From an uncultured Bacteroidales bacterium (GTDB lineage: Bacteria; Bacteroidota; Bacteroidia; Bacteroidales; UBA932): 64,000 nt of DNA. Position numbers and translations under genes: made by a program. The stretch spans positions 41,464 through 105,463 of the forward strand of contig CANRID010000003.1 in assembly GCA_947630665.1 (NCBI GenBank), written 5' to 3'. Positions 37,063-46,123 of this stretch are shown piece after piece. A model generated the notes under the pieces. The model saw only the letters and a program-made list of their open reading frames with translations, ran no database searches and was not told the origin of the DNA. Position 1 is the first letter of the stretch. Each line of letters starts with the position of its first letter.

Positions 37063-37869
37063 ATGATCATTGCACTTTGCTCTACGGATATTTTCTGGGA
37101 AAATAAAGAGTTGAATTTTCAGCGGCTGGATTTTTTTCTGGAGGCATTGGATTTTGATCCGGATGTAATAATCCTGCCGGAAATGTTTGCCACTGGTTTT
37201 ACGATGGATGTTTCCTATGCAGAGTCTATGGAGGGGGAGACGGTCCGGTTCCTGCGCAAGAAAGCGGAGCGGACGGGAGCGGCTTTCATCGCATCGGCGC
37301 CTATACGGGAAGGCGGCCGGGTATTTAACCGGGCCTTGTTCGTGGAGCCGGAGGGGAAGATTTCCCATTATGATAAAAGGCATCTGTTCCGGATGGGTAC
37401 GGAAAACCGGTATTATGCTGCGGGAAAAGAGAAATGTATCGTCCCCTATAAGGGGGTGCGGTTTTCCCTGAATGTTTGTTATGATCTCCGTTTTCCCGTT
37501 TGGAGCCGGAATATCTGCAATGAGTACGATGTACTGGTAAACGTAGCCAATTTTCCTGCATCCCGAGTATCGGTAATCGAGCCGCTGGTACGGGCGCGGG
37601 CTATCGAGAACCAGGCCTATTGCCTGTTCGTGAATCGGGTGGGGATGGATGATCTGGCCCGATACGAGCTTTCTTCGTTTGCGGCGGATTATTTAGGGAA
37701 CGCATGCGGAGAACGGGTATCATTGCCCCGGGCGGAAAAGGTCATGCCGGGCTCCGGCATTTTAAAGGTCGTGATAGATATGGAAAAATTAGTACGTTTC
37801 CGGGAAAAATTTCCGGTTTGGGAAGATGCGGACAGGTTTACCCTGAATGATAGCGGTCAGATGTCTTGA
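37063..37869 (+). CDS. Nitrilase-superfamily amidase (omega-amidase/YafV-like)
   Basis: The 268-residue carbon-nitrogen hydrolase has the complete Glu-Lys-Cys triad: Glu40 in ILPEMFATGF, Lys105 in YDKRHLF and Cys139 in NVCYDLRFP. The sequence resembles omega-amidase/2-oxoglutaramate amidase proteins (YafV type), which repair or recycle keto-amide by-products. It lies 18 bp after the symporter gene and completes a nitrogen-metabolism run of three genes. Confidence 0.88.
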   Translation: MIIALCSTDIFWENKELNFQRLDFFLEALDFDPDVIILPEMFATGFTMDVSYAESMEGETVRFLRKKAERTGAAFIASAPIREGGRVFNRALFVEPEGKISHYDKRHLFRMGTENRYYAAGKEKCIVPYKGVRFSLNVCYDLRFPVWSRNICNEYDVLVNVANFPASRVSVIEPLVRARAIENQAYCLFVNRVGMDDLARYELSSFAADYLGNACGERVSLPRAEKVMPGSGILKVVIDMEKLVRFREKFPVWEDADRFTLNDSGQMS

Positions 37870-38013
37870 AGGCCGAATGGGCAAGAGTGGTGGCAGATGG
37901 CCGGCGGATGGGACGGTGGCGGCATGGAAGGCAATGGACCGGCTTCCGAACGGATGACCGGTACGAGATAAAAAGGGAAAAATAAAAATAAAGCGTTAAA
38001 ACAAAATGATAAA

Positions 38014-39789
38014 ATGAAAACGGGAATGAAAATGGCGATTGCGATCGTTGTTCTGGCCGTGGTAGGACTGGCTGTCTGGCTTTTTATGTCTAACGATAAA
38101 AAAGACGGATCCTATTCGCTTGAAATTTATGCCGATAACGATGTTCATGGCAAATATTTCGATAGTTTGTACACCGGAGGGATAGCGAACCGGACTTCCC
38201 TTGCCAATATTTCTTCTTATCTGAAACAAAGGAGGGAGGCTGTCGGGGAAGAGAATATAGTATTTCTGGATTTGGGCGATAATCTTCAGGGAGATAATGC
38301 CGCTTATTATTTCAATTATGTGGAACCGCAGAATGGGGAAAAGCATCTTTTCAGCCGGATCGCCTCTTATCTGAAATACGATGCCATCGTGGTGGGGAAT
38401 CATGATATCGAGACGGGGCATCCCGTTTATGATCGGTTGAAGAAAGAACTGGAGATGCCTTATTTGGCGGCCAATGCGGTGGATGAAAAGATGCGCGGGC
38501 CTTATTTCGCTCCTTATACGATCCTGCATAAGGCAGGCCTGAAAATAGCAGTCATCGGGATGACTAATCCCAATATCAGGAAATGGCTTCCGCGGGCGCT
38601 CTGGGACGGCCTGGATTTTTTACCGATTTGCCGTCTGGCGGATTCGTTGGTAAATGTCGTGCATGAGTCGGAGAGGCCCGACCTGACGATTTTGGCAATT
38701 CATGCGGGACTGGGAGACGGCATACAGGAGGATATGGAGAATCCGGCCCGTTATTTGGCGGCGAATGTAAAAGGGGTGGATATTGTTCTGGCTTCCCATG
38801 ATCATAAAGTCGCCAACGAGAAAATCTGGAACGGCCGGGACAGCGTTTTGCTGATGGAGGCGGGCAGCCGGGCAGCGTATCTTATGGAAGCCGCCGTAAA
38901 ATTGGAATACCGGGAAGGGAAGCTGGTCGATAAATCGGTAGAAGGCACGTTGATTCCTATGGAGGATATTCCTGCGGATAAAGAGTATCTGGCTCATTTC
39001 AGAGAGGATTATGATAAAGTAAAAGCCTTTACCGTAAGGGAGGTGGGAAGAATTACCGAGCCTATCGAGACGCATAAGGCCTTTTTCGGACCTTCTGTCT
39101 ATATGGATCTGATTCATAAGGTGCAACTGGATTCTACCGGAGCGGACATTTCCATGGCATCCATTCTGACTCCCGACAAAACCGTCGGGAAGGGAATGTT
39201 GGATTATCAGGATATGTTCACCATTTATCCGTATGAGAATCAGTTATATGTCATTCAACTGACCGGAAAACAAGTGAAAGGATTTCTGGAGTACTCCTAT
39301 GCGAATTGGATTAATACCATGACACGGAAAGAGGATCATTTGCTGGATATCGCATATAATGATAAAAGCGGCCGGTATGGGTTCCGGAACATGACCTTCA
39401 ATTTTACTTCCGCGGCAGGAATCGATTATGAAGTGGACGTAACCAAACCGTATGGAGAGAAGGTAAATATCCTTTCGTTTTCCGATGGCCGGAAATTTTC
39501 CCCGGATTCCGTTTATAGGGTGGCTATTTCCTCTTATACTGCCAGCGGGGGAGGGGATATTCTGGAAAAAGGCGCCCTGATACCGCGCGATCAGCTGGAG
39601 TCTATAGTCGTAGATATCAAGCCGGAAGTACGGGATTTGATTTACCGGTATTTCCAGGAGAAAGGAGTGATAGAACCCGTGCATTTTGACAACTGGAAAT
39701 TCATACCGCAGGAATGGACCGTTCCGGCCGCCTCGAGAGATGAAGCGCTGATGTTCAGGAAAAAGGACCCCGAACAGGCAATATGGTAG
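38014..39789 (+). CDS. 5'-nucleotidase-family metallophosphatase, membrane-anchored
   Basis: The 591-residue protein has an N-terminal hydrophobic anchor at about 5-25, then a calcineurin-like metallophosphatase domain with DNDVHG, DLGDNLQGD, GNHDIETGH and SHDHKVANE metal-binding motifs. The C-terminal 5'-nucleotidase domain contains DMFTIYPYENQLYVIQLTG (in part) and SSYTASGGGD. Relatives hydrolyse nucleotides or UDP-sugars in the periplasm. The anchor suggests an inner-membrane-tethered periplasmic enzyme. It sits 144 bp after the amidase gene and converges on the C69 gene. Confidence 0.9.
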   Translation: MKTGMKMAIAIVVLAVVGLAVWLFMSNDKKDGSYSLEIYADNDVHGKYFDSLYTGGIANRTSLANISSYLKQRREAVGEENIVFLDLGDNLQGDNAAYYFNYVEPQNGEKHLFSRIASYLKYDAIVVGNHDIETGHPVYDRLKKELEMPYLAANAVDEKMRGPYFAPYTILHKAGLKIAVIGMTNPNIRKWLPRALWDGLDFLPICRLADSLVNVVHESERPDLTILAIHAGLGDGIQEDMENPARYLAANVKGVDIVLASHDHKVANEKIWNGRDSVLLMEAGSRAAYLMEAAVKLEYREGKLVDKSVEGTLIPMEDIPADKEYLAHFREDYDKVKAFTVREVGRITEPIETHKAFFGPSVYMDLIHKVQLDSTGADISMASILTPDKTVGKGMLDYQDMFTIYPYENQLYVIQLTGKQVKGFLEYSYANWINTMTRKEDHLLDIAYNDKSGRYGFRNMTFNFTSAAGIDYEVDVTKPYGEKVNILSFSDGRKFSPDSVYRVAISSYTASGGGDILEKGALIPRDQLESIVVDIKPEVRDLIYRYFQEKGVIEPVHFDNWKFIPQEWTVPAASRDEALMFRKKDPEQAIW

Positions 39790-39825
39790 CGGCGGGTTTG
39801 CTGAAAATCAAGGACTAAACAAAAC

Positions 39826-39852
39826 ATGAGCCCGGCTTTACACCGGACTCAT
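39826..39852. terminator. Terminator between convergent genes
   Basis: ATGAG-C-CCGG (39826-39835) pairs with CCGG-A-CTCAT (39843-39852), with one mismatch and a 7-nt loop. T-rich sequence follows on the minus strand. It serves the 5'-nucleotidase and C69 genes. Confidence 0.65.
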
Positions 39853-39889
39853 GTCAAACAAACGGGGAATCATCATTCTGCCCCGTATT

Positions 39890-41563
39890 TTATAATCCTC
39901 TGGCGAAAATATTCCAGATTTCGGCACGGAGATCTTCCCAGGTCTTGCTGGTGGCCGCTGCGAATTTCTCGGTATAATTATTCAACAGTTTTACGGCTTC
40001 CTCTTTTTTGCCTTCCTTAAGCAACCGGGCCGCCTCTGCTTCCACCACCTTGTTCTGGTCCATCATGGCTTTTTCGTAAAATGCCACCTGATCTTCGAGC
40101 AGATGACGGGTCTTGTCCCAGTTGATGGTAGCGATCCGGTTGGTCTCGCGGTAAGACCAGATTGCCGCGTCTTTTCTGTAACGGTGCTGGCCGCATACAT
40201 CGAATCCTTTCGGTAACCGGGTTTCGCCTGCATAAATAGGGATGCGCGGACTTTGGGCAGGGTTATCGAAAGAAAAGAAACATACTCCTCCGATTTCGTC
40301 CGGCAGCCAGTCTCTTAATTGGGTTACATGAGAATAAGAACACTGAATAACGGCGATTGTCCGGTTGGACGGAACGGAGTTCGGCTCCAATTTATTCAGG
40401 AGTGACCTCAAATCGGCCGGCATGAACGAAGAAACAGGACAAATGGTGTCGGTATAATTGACCGTATTTCCTTGTGCATCGATTTTTCTTCTGGGCACTT
40501 CCACCAAAAGATTTTTGGTCATATCATATTCGGTGCCTTCATACGTTTCCCTGTAAAAAGCGAACATATCTTCGGGCGATACCTTTTTTTCCGGTTTGAC
40601 GGAGAACGGAATTTCGTCCGCATCCCTTTTCAGACCTAAGGATGGGGCCAATTTGTTCAAGACATAGTATTCGCGGATAGAAAACGGTTTTCCGTTGGAA
40701 ACCATCTTGTAAAATTTGAATTCGCTTTTGCCGTCCCATAACCCCATGTGCCGGGTGCGTTCCTTCAGGTCGGAAGCATACATGAAATAATCCGGATTGT
40801 CAAAATCTACTACGCCGATTCTCGGAATATTCGCAGAAATTCCTACATGGTCGTCCGGAATCCTCTGGGCCACCCATAAGGCTCCCGGTTTGTCGTAAGG
40901 GGACGGTTTGACTTTCTTTTTGTCTTTGGCGGTCTCATCCTTTTCGACTTTTCCGGTGCCGTAGATTTCGAAATGCCATACTTCGTTTTTATCTGCGACC
41001 GTCAGGCATTCCCCCGAATCTCCGTAACCGTATTCTTCTGCCAGAGCGCCCATTAATTTAATGGCGTCACGTGCGGTGGAACATCTCTGGAGGGCGATCC
41101 TTTCAAGCTCTTCTATATTGAACAGTCCGTCAGGATTACGCAATTCCCTTTTCCCGACAGTGGTGGTTTCTCCTATAGCCAGCTGTTTTTCATTCATGCA
41201 CGGATAAGCCACATTCAGGTAAGCGAAAGTTTCCGCCGGGGCGGGAATCTCCCCTTTTTTTACTAAATTGCGCTGGTCGTGCGGTTCTTCCGTATGCAGT
41301 GCCCCTACATATACGGGCTCCATTTCTCCGGGATTGTACTTTTTTCTGTTCTCCATGGTAAGCCAGGTGCGGTAATTCGAATCGCACGAATGGGCGGTCA
41401 TAACGGAGCCGTCCGTGCTGGCTTTTTTGCCTACCATAATGGATGTGCAGCTTTCCGAATAATTTTCATCTTCCGGATGGAAGGCATAAGAAAAAGGTTG
41501 CGCACCCATAATATTTGCGAGCGCAAGGCAAAGTGCGAATAACAAGCTCTTTTTTAAGTTCAT
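39890..41563 (-). CDS. C69-family dipeptidase
   Basis: The 557-residue Ntn-type cysteine hydrolase has a signal peptide (1 to about 21, ending near IMGAQ) and the nucleophile region YSESCTSIMVGKKASTDGS, in which the cysteine becomes N-terminal after maturation. Other family blocks are TMENRKKYNPGE and AEEYGYGDSGECLTVADKNEVW, each in part. I chose the ATG at 41563 because it gives the signal peptide directly; an upstream ATG adds 17 atypical residues. Secretion suggests peptide utilisation in the periplasm. Confidence 0.9.
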   Translation of the reverse strand: MNLKKSLLFALCLALANIMGAQPFSYAFHPEDENYSESCTSIMVGKKASTDGSVMTAHSCDSNYRTWLTMENRKKYNPGEMEPVYVGALHTEEPHDQRNLVKKGEIPAPAETFAYLNVAYPCMNEKQLAIGETTTVGKRELRNPDGLFNIEELERIALQRCSTARDAIKLMGALAEEYGYGDSGECLTVADKNEVWHFEIYGTGKVEKDETAKDKKKVKPSPYDKPGALWVAQRIPDDHVGISANIPRIGVVDFDNPDYFMYASDLKERTRHMGLWDGKSEFKFYKMVSNGKPFSIREYYVLNKLAPSLGLKRDADEIPFSVKPEKKVSPEDMFAFYRETYEGTEYDMTKNLLVEVPRRKIDAQGNTVNYTDTICPVSSFMPADLRSLLNKLEPNSVPSNRTIAVIQCSYSHVTQLRDWLPDEIGGVCFFSFDNPAQSPRIPIYAGETRLPKGFDVCGQHRYRKDAAIWSYRETNRIATINWDKTRHLLEDQVAFYEKAMMDQNKVVEAEAARLLKEGKKEEAVKLLNNYTEKFAAATSKTWEDLRAEIWNIFARGL

Positions 41564-41631
41564 AGGTTGAAATATTAATATTAATGTTTGACTTCGTTCT
41601 AAACAAGGGACCATTTTGACAACTTAGGAAA

Positions 41632-41639
41632 CAAATATA
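41632..41639 (-). promoter_or_regulatory. Possible -7 element for the C69 gene
   Basis: TATATTTG on the minus strand fits TAnnTTTG and lies about 70 bp before the chosen start codon. No convincing -33 element is seen. Confidence 0.4.
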
Positions 41640-41688
41640 AGGAAAATTGATGTAATTTCGTGGAAAATAAAGTAATTTAAAATAGGGT

Positions 41689-41958
41689 ATGTATATCGCA
41701 TTGTCGTGTATGTTTGTCGGGATCCTGACGGGACGCCTGGCAAGGAGTAGGGTCCGGGCCGATCTTTCGCCGCTTATATTGGCGGTCATTTGCCTTTTAT
41801 TGTTCGTGCTGGGGTTGGAACTCGGATTTAACGAAGAATTGGTATCGAAATTCTCGCATATAGGGATAACTGCGGTTGTATCGGCCGTAACGGCGGTGGC
41901 GGGAAGCTGCATCGCCGCCAAATTGTTTTATTCGTTTATAATGAAAAACGAATCATGA
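41689..41958 (+). CDS. LysO lysine exporter, N-terminal part as a separate protein
   Basis: The 89-residue protein has three hydrophobic helices and corresponds to the N-terminal part of LysO (YbjE), the lysine exporter of E. coli. It overlaps the next gene by 4 bp (ATGA). Together the two products have 297 residues, almost the length of single-chain LysO (about 299). Both starts and stops are clean, so this looks like a stable two-gene form rather than a frameshift. Confidence 0.82.
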   Translation: MYIALSCMFVGILTGRLARSRVRADLSPLILAVICLLLFVLGLELGFNEELVSKFSHIGITAVVSAVTAVAGSCIAAKLFYSFIMKNES

Positions 41959-42581
41959 GAAGCAGCCTTTTTATTCTTTCCGCCTTTGCGATAGGATTGC
42001 TCCTGTCTGTTTTTAAGGTCATTCCCGATAGTTTGGATGTAGGTCTTTATTCCAAATACATTCTTTTTCTATTGATGTTTCTGGTAGGGATGAATCTGGG
42101 GCTTGATACAAAACTGTTGAAAACCATCCGTTCCCAACCGTTGAAATTGCTGCTGTTGCCTTTAGCTACCGTTCTGGGAACTTTTGCGGGGGCTTTTGCC
42201 GCCGTGGCCATACTCGGATGTATCCGGAACGGCGCCCCTTCCGTTTCTTTACTGGATTCCCTGGCCGTTAGCTCGGGATTCGGCTATTATTCTTTGTCGA
42301 GTATTTTCCTGAATGAGGCCAGAGGTGCGGAAATGGGCACGATTGCTTTGGCTGCCAATATAATAAGAGAGTTGATGACGATCGCTTTCGCACCGCTGAT
42401 GGTAAAATATTTCGGGAAGCTGGCACCTGTTTCTTCGGGCGGGGCTACGAGTATGGATACGACCTTGCCCGTTATACAGAAATATTCCGGGAACGAATAT
42501 GTGCCTGTTTCTATTTTTCACGGGGTGGTAATGGATTTTTCCGTACCGCTGTTCCTTACTTTTTTTCTGTCATTGTATTAA
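41955..42581 (+). CDS. lysO: LysO lysine exporter, C-terminal part
   Basis: The 208-residue protein has about six hydrophobic helices and the conserved LysO core segments LFLLMFLVGMNLG, SLAVSSGFGYYSLSS and ELMTIAFAPLMVKYFG. It is translated from the ATGA overlap with the preceding small gene, implying a 1:1 complex. Export of lysine or its toxic analogues is the family role. The NfeD gene follows after 6 bp. Confidence 0.88.
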   Translation: MRSSLFILSAFAIGLLLSVFKVIPDSLDVGLYSKYILFLLMFLVGMNLGLDTKLLKTIRSQPLKLLLLPLATVLGTFAGAFAAVAILGCIRNGAPSVSLLDSLAVSSGFGYYSLSSIFLNEARGAEMGTIALAANIIRELMTIAFAPLMVKYFGKLAPVSSGGATSMDTTLPVIQKYSGNEYVPVSIFHGVVMDFSVPLFLTFFLSLY

Positions 42582-42587
42582 AATGTA

Positions 42588-44021
42588 ATGGTTATGGATT
42601 CTGTAAATACGCTGCCGCGCTCCTTCCGGTTCCTGCATGTAGCCCTTATGACGCTTTTCTTTTGGTGGACAGGATTTTACATCGCTCCGGAACCGCTTCA
42701 GGCCCAGGATACTGTCGGGAAAAGGATTTTTTATAAAATCGATCTGAAACGGGATATAGATAAAGCGGCTTTCAGGCTCGTGCATACGGGATTGGAGGAG
42801 GCCCGGAAAATGAATGCGGATTATTGTATTCTGGATATCAATACGTACGGAGGGGCTTTGGATGCCGCCGACAGCATCCGGAGTGCGATTCTCCGCTCCC
42901 GGATACCGGTCATTGCCTTCATAGATCCGCAGGCGGCCTCTGCCGGGGCGCTTATCTCCATCGCATGCGATTCCATATACATGACTTCCGGCAGTTCGAT
43001 AGGGGCCGCTACCGTAGTGAATCAGAACGGAGAGGTCCTTCCCGACAAATACCAGTCTTTTATGCGGGCCATGATGCGTTCTACGGCGGAAAGCCATGGA
43101 AAGAAAAGGCTGGTAAACGGAAAGGATACCTTATGGAAATGGCACCGCGATCCGGGAATTGCCGCCGCGATGGTCAGCAAGGACAGCGTGCTGAGTTTCA
43201 CTCCTTTGGAAGCTATGGAAAACGGGTATTGCGAAGGAATGGCCCAAAATACGGAAGAGGTAATCGCATTGGTTCTGGGACAGGGCGGGGAGGCATATCT
43301 GTTGGAAGAACATAAAATGACCGCTTTGGACAAGATCATATATTTCTTTTTGAATCCCATAGTGCAGGGGCTCTTGCTCATGTTGATTATCGGGGGAATT
43401 TATTTCGAACTGCAAAGTCCCGGCATAGGATTTCCTTCGATAGCTGCCGTAGCGGGAGCGGTCCTTTATTTTGCTCCGCTGTATTTAGAAGGGCTTGCCC
43501 AAAATTGGGAGATCGTGGTCTTTATCTTGGGAACGGGGTTGCTGTTAGTCGAAATATTCGTTCTTCCGGGATTTGGAGTGGCGGGAGCAGGAGGGATCAT
43601 ATTGATTGTGACGGGACTGACTTTCGCGATGATCGATAACGAACTGGTGATAAACGGAGGCGATTATGATCTCCGTCCGCTGATAAAGCCTTTGGCTATC
43701 GTACTGGTCTCCCTGACGCTTTCCCTCTACCTTTCCGTTTACCTGGCTTTGCGGCTGTATCCGACCCGGATGTTTTCCCGGATCGCCCTTCGCACGAAAC
43801 TGACGGAAAAAGAAGGATTCGTAGGTGTAGAAACATCTTCGCTGGCATTTGCCGTAGGAAAGACGGTCTATGCGGCGACGGACCTTCATCCGGTGGGGAT
43901 GGTGGAGATCGAAGGGAAGCGGTATCAGGCTAAAATGAATTACGGTTTCGCCGTAAAAGGGGAAACGGTGAAAATTACCCATGCCGAGGGCGGGTTGCTA
44001 TATTGCGATAAAGTTAATTAA
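42588..44021 (+). CDS. NfeD-type membrane serine protease (ClpP-like domain)
   Basis: The 477-residue protein has a signal segment (to about residue 40, LQAQ), then a ClpP/SppA-like protease domain with the nucleophile in PQAASAGALIS (Ser118). Four or so membrane helices follow at about 260-390, and a C-terminal OB-fold (NfeD) domain ends it. Long NfeD proteins of this design cleave membrane proteins such as stomatins in archaea. No stomatin gene is adjacent here. The stop overlaps the convergent ispG stop by 8 bp at a TTAATTAA palindrome, leaving no room for separate terminators. Confidence 0.88.
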   Translation: MVMDSVNTLPRSFRFLHVALMTLFFWWTGFYIAPEPLQAQDTVGKRIFYKIDLKRDIDKAAFRLVHTGLEEARKMNADYCILDINTYGGALDAADSIRSAILRSRIPVIAFIDPQAASAGALISIACDSIYMTSGSSIGAATVVNQNGEVLPDKYQSFMRAMMRSTAESHGKKRLVNGKDTLWKWHRDPGIAAAMVSKDSVLSFTPLEAMENGYCEGMAQNTEEVIALVLGQGGEAYLLEEHKMTALDKIIYFFLNPIVQGLLLMLIIGGIYFELQSPGIGFPSIAAVAGAVLYFAPLYLEGLAQNWEIVVFILGTGLLLVEIFVLPGFGVAGAGGIILIVTGLTFAMIDNELVINGGDYDLRPLIKPLAIVLVSLTLSLYLSVYLALRLYPTRMFSRIALRTKLTEKEGFVGVETSSLAFAVGKTVYAATDLHPVGMVEIEGKRYQAKMNYGFAVKGETVKITHAEGGLLYCDKVN

Positions 44022-45342
44022 CGGTATCTTCTTCGATAATTTTTAATAAAGCGTCGATGGCCTGTTCTTGGGGCACCTTGCGCAAAACCGGTTCTTTTCC
44101 CCGGTAAATGGCGACTTTTCCTTTGCCTTCCCCCACATAGCCGTAATCCGCATCCGCCATTTCACCCGGCCCGTTTACGATGCAGCCCATTACCGCGATG
44201 CGCAGACCCTGCAAATGAGAGGTGCGTTTTTTCACTTCATTGAAAGTCTTTTCCAGATCGTATAGCGTCCTTCCGCAACCCGGACAGGCGATATATTCCG
44301 GACGGGTGAATTTCCGGCGGGCCGCCTGCATGAGATTCTCCTTGAATTCCTTTAATTTTTCGGGTTCTGCCGGATGTCCTCCGCAAAGAGATGAAATTTC
44401 AAAATCGTCGATGGTCTTGTCTAATAGCAGCGGGCCGAAATCGCAGGAGGCCTCTATGATAAATTGGTTCCAATCTTCCGAAACATAGTGTTTGCGGGGG
44501 ATGCCGGGCAATTGCATCCGGATGTCCCGCAGGCTTGCCTCTGCGCGGCCGCTGTCGTAATAACGGGCGATGGTCAGAGCCGCGGGAATTTCCCGGACGG
44601 GATTCTCCGTAAGGGATACCCGGATGGTGTTTCCGATTCCCTGTTGCAGCAAGGCGCCTATCCCTACCGCGGATTTAATGCGTCCCATATCTCCGTTCCC
44701 CGCTTCCGTCACTCCCAGATGAAGAGGAAAAAGTATTCCCTGCCGCACCATTTCCTCTTTAAGCAGCCGGTAGGCCGTAACCATCACGAGGGTATTGCTG
44801 GCTTTGAGGGATACCGTTACATTGTAGAAGTCGTTTTCCCTGCACATATTCAACCACTCCATGGCGGCCTCTTTCATGCCTAAAGGGGTATCTCCGTATA
44901 AACGGATGATTCTTTCGCCTAACGATCCGTGATTCAGCCCGATTCTTACGGCCGTTCCATGCTCCTTGCAGATTTCTATGAATTCCGCAAAATGGCTGCG
45001 GGCGGCAGAAGGGTCGGCCGAGAAATTCCCGGGATTGATTCTCACTTTGTCCGCTACTCCGGCCGCCGCCTTGGCTACCTCGGGACTGAAATGCACGTCG
45101 GCCACCAAAGGAACGGTTATGCCCCGGCTTCTCAGTTCCTTTTTTATGGAAGCGAGCGCCTCCACTTCTTTGAGACCTTGAGTGGTGAGACGGATCATCC
45201 GGGCGCCGGCCCGGACCATTTCCTCACATTGTTCCACGGAGGCCGCGATATCCTGCGTATGGGTATTGCACATCGTCTGGACTACTATAGGGGCATCTCC
45301 CCCGATCACGACTTCGCCTGCTTTTACCTGGATAGTTTTCAT
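44014..45342 (-). CDS. ispG: 4-hydroxy-3-methylbut-2-enyl-diphosphate synthase
   Basis: The 442-residue [4Fe-4S] enzyme of the MEP isoprenoid pathway reduces MEcPP to HMBPP. The TIM-barrel part carries PIVVQTMCNT, LVADVHFSPEVA and RIGLNHGSL. The C-terminal cluster domain holds CPGCGR and GCIVNGPGEMADADYG with the cluster ligands. Between the two there are about 110 residues from TENPV to the CPGCGR motif. E. coli-type enzymes have about 30, while the three-domain type usual in Bacteroidetes has a far larger insert (total about 600). It is last in the rel-lipoprotein-barrel-ispG run. Confidence 0.93.
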   Translation of the reverse strand: MKTIQVKAGEVVIGGDAPIVVQTMCNTHTQDIAASVEQCEEMVRAGARMIRLTTQGLKEVEALASIKKELRSRGITVPLVADVHFSPEVAKAAAGVADKVRINPGNFSADPSAARSHFAEFIEICKEHGTAVRIGLNHGSLGERIIRLYGDTPLGMKEAAMEWLNMCRENDFYNVTVSLKASNTLVMVTAYRLLKEEMVRQGILFPLHLGVTEAGNGDMGRIKSAVGIGALLQQGIGNTIRVSLTENPVREIPAALTIARYYDSGRAEASLRDIRMQLPGIPRKHYVSEDWNQFIIEASCDFGPLLLDKTIDDFEISSLCGGHPAEPEKLKEFKENLMQAARRKFTRPEYIACPGCGRTLYDLEKTFNEVKKRTSHLQGLRIAVMGCIVNGPGEMADADYGYVGEGKGKVAIYRGKEPVLRKVPQEQAIDALLKIIEEDTVN

Positions 45343-45352
45343 GGCCGATATC

Positions 45353-46084
45353 TCATTTTCCGTATTTCCCTCCTAACCTGTAAAACAGGCCTATGCTGAT
45401 TACCAGTTGATTCGGATGCGTGAACAGCCAGTATTCCTCGGAAAATATCTTGGGGTCGTATAAATATGCGAAAGAGTATTTGTAATTGCATTCCAATTGT
45501 ATTTCCGTTTTTCCTAAAATGACTCCCAATCCTCCGCCGGCAATCAGTCCGAAATCGGCGCGGTGGGTCGTTTTGGGAAATTCTCCCAGATTGGTCGAGA
45601 GACGGTAGGAACCGAACATTCCGATATTCACCAAAAGCCTCATTTTCCAGAAATCGGCGCGGAACTGGGAGATAATGGGCAATTCGATCAGACGGTATAA
45701 AGTCTTGACATTATCACGGTCTATGAGTCCTTCTTCTGCATATTGGAGACCCGTCTGGAATCCGAAATACGGCATTTTATCCCAGAGGGAATGATAGTAG
45801 GTATAAAAAATTCCGAAATTTACGGGCGTACTGACGGATTCGTGGTCTATATCCTGACTGAATGAAACGTTGCTCAGGGTATAACCCCATTTGAAGCCTA
45901 TCAGATGCTGCCGTAGCAGCGTGCTGTCCCGGATTTTGACCGGATTCGCTTTTTCGAAGGTCAGATCGTCGAATTCCTCCAGATTCGAGTGGACGTTTTT
46001 TTCATTTTGCGCATGCAAAGGCAAAAAAGTCGCCGTCAGGAGAATCGATATTGCCGCCGCTATGTATTTTGTCATAAGAGCCAT
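45353..46084 (-). CDS. Outer-membrane beta-barrel protein
   Basis: The 243-residue protein has a signal peptide ending near LHAQ (about residue 25). Alternating hydrophobic and polar strands follow, with glycine-rich turns such as GFQTGLQYAEEG and FGLIAGGGLGVILG, and a terminal aromatic strand (LVISIGLFYRLGG). It fits the small porin-like or PorT-like barrels of Bacteroidetes. A link to type IX secretion cannot be shown from sequence. A second ATG three codons in (46075) is also plausible. It is co-directional with ispG (10 bp) and the upstream lipoprotein gene (39 bp). Confidence 0.78.
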   Translation of the reverse strand: MALMTKYIAAAISILLTATFLPLHAQNEKNVHSNLEEFDDLTFEKANPVKIRDSTLLRQHLIGFKWGYTLSNVSFSQDIDHESVSTPVNFGIFYTYYHSLWDKMPYFGFQTGLQYAEEGLIDRDNVKTLYRLIELPIISQFRADFWKMRLLVNIGMFGSYRLSTNLGEFPKTTHRADFGLIAGGGLGVILGKTEIQLECNYKYSFAYLYDPKIFSEEYWLFTHPNQLVISIGLFYRLGGKYGK

Positions 46085-46123
46085 CGGGATACTGTCATTT
46101 TTATTTTCAAATCAGAAGTTCAG

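Noticed and set aside
41950..41960. Frameshift in a single lysO gene
   Set aside because: The two frames overlap by a clean ATGA with a proper start and stop, typical of coupled genes rather than a base error.
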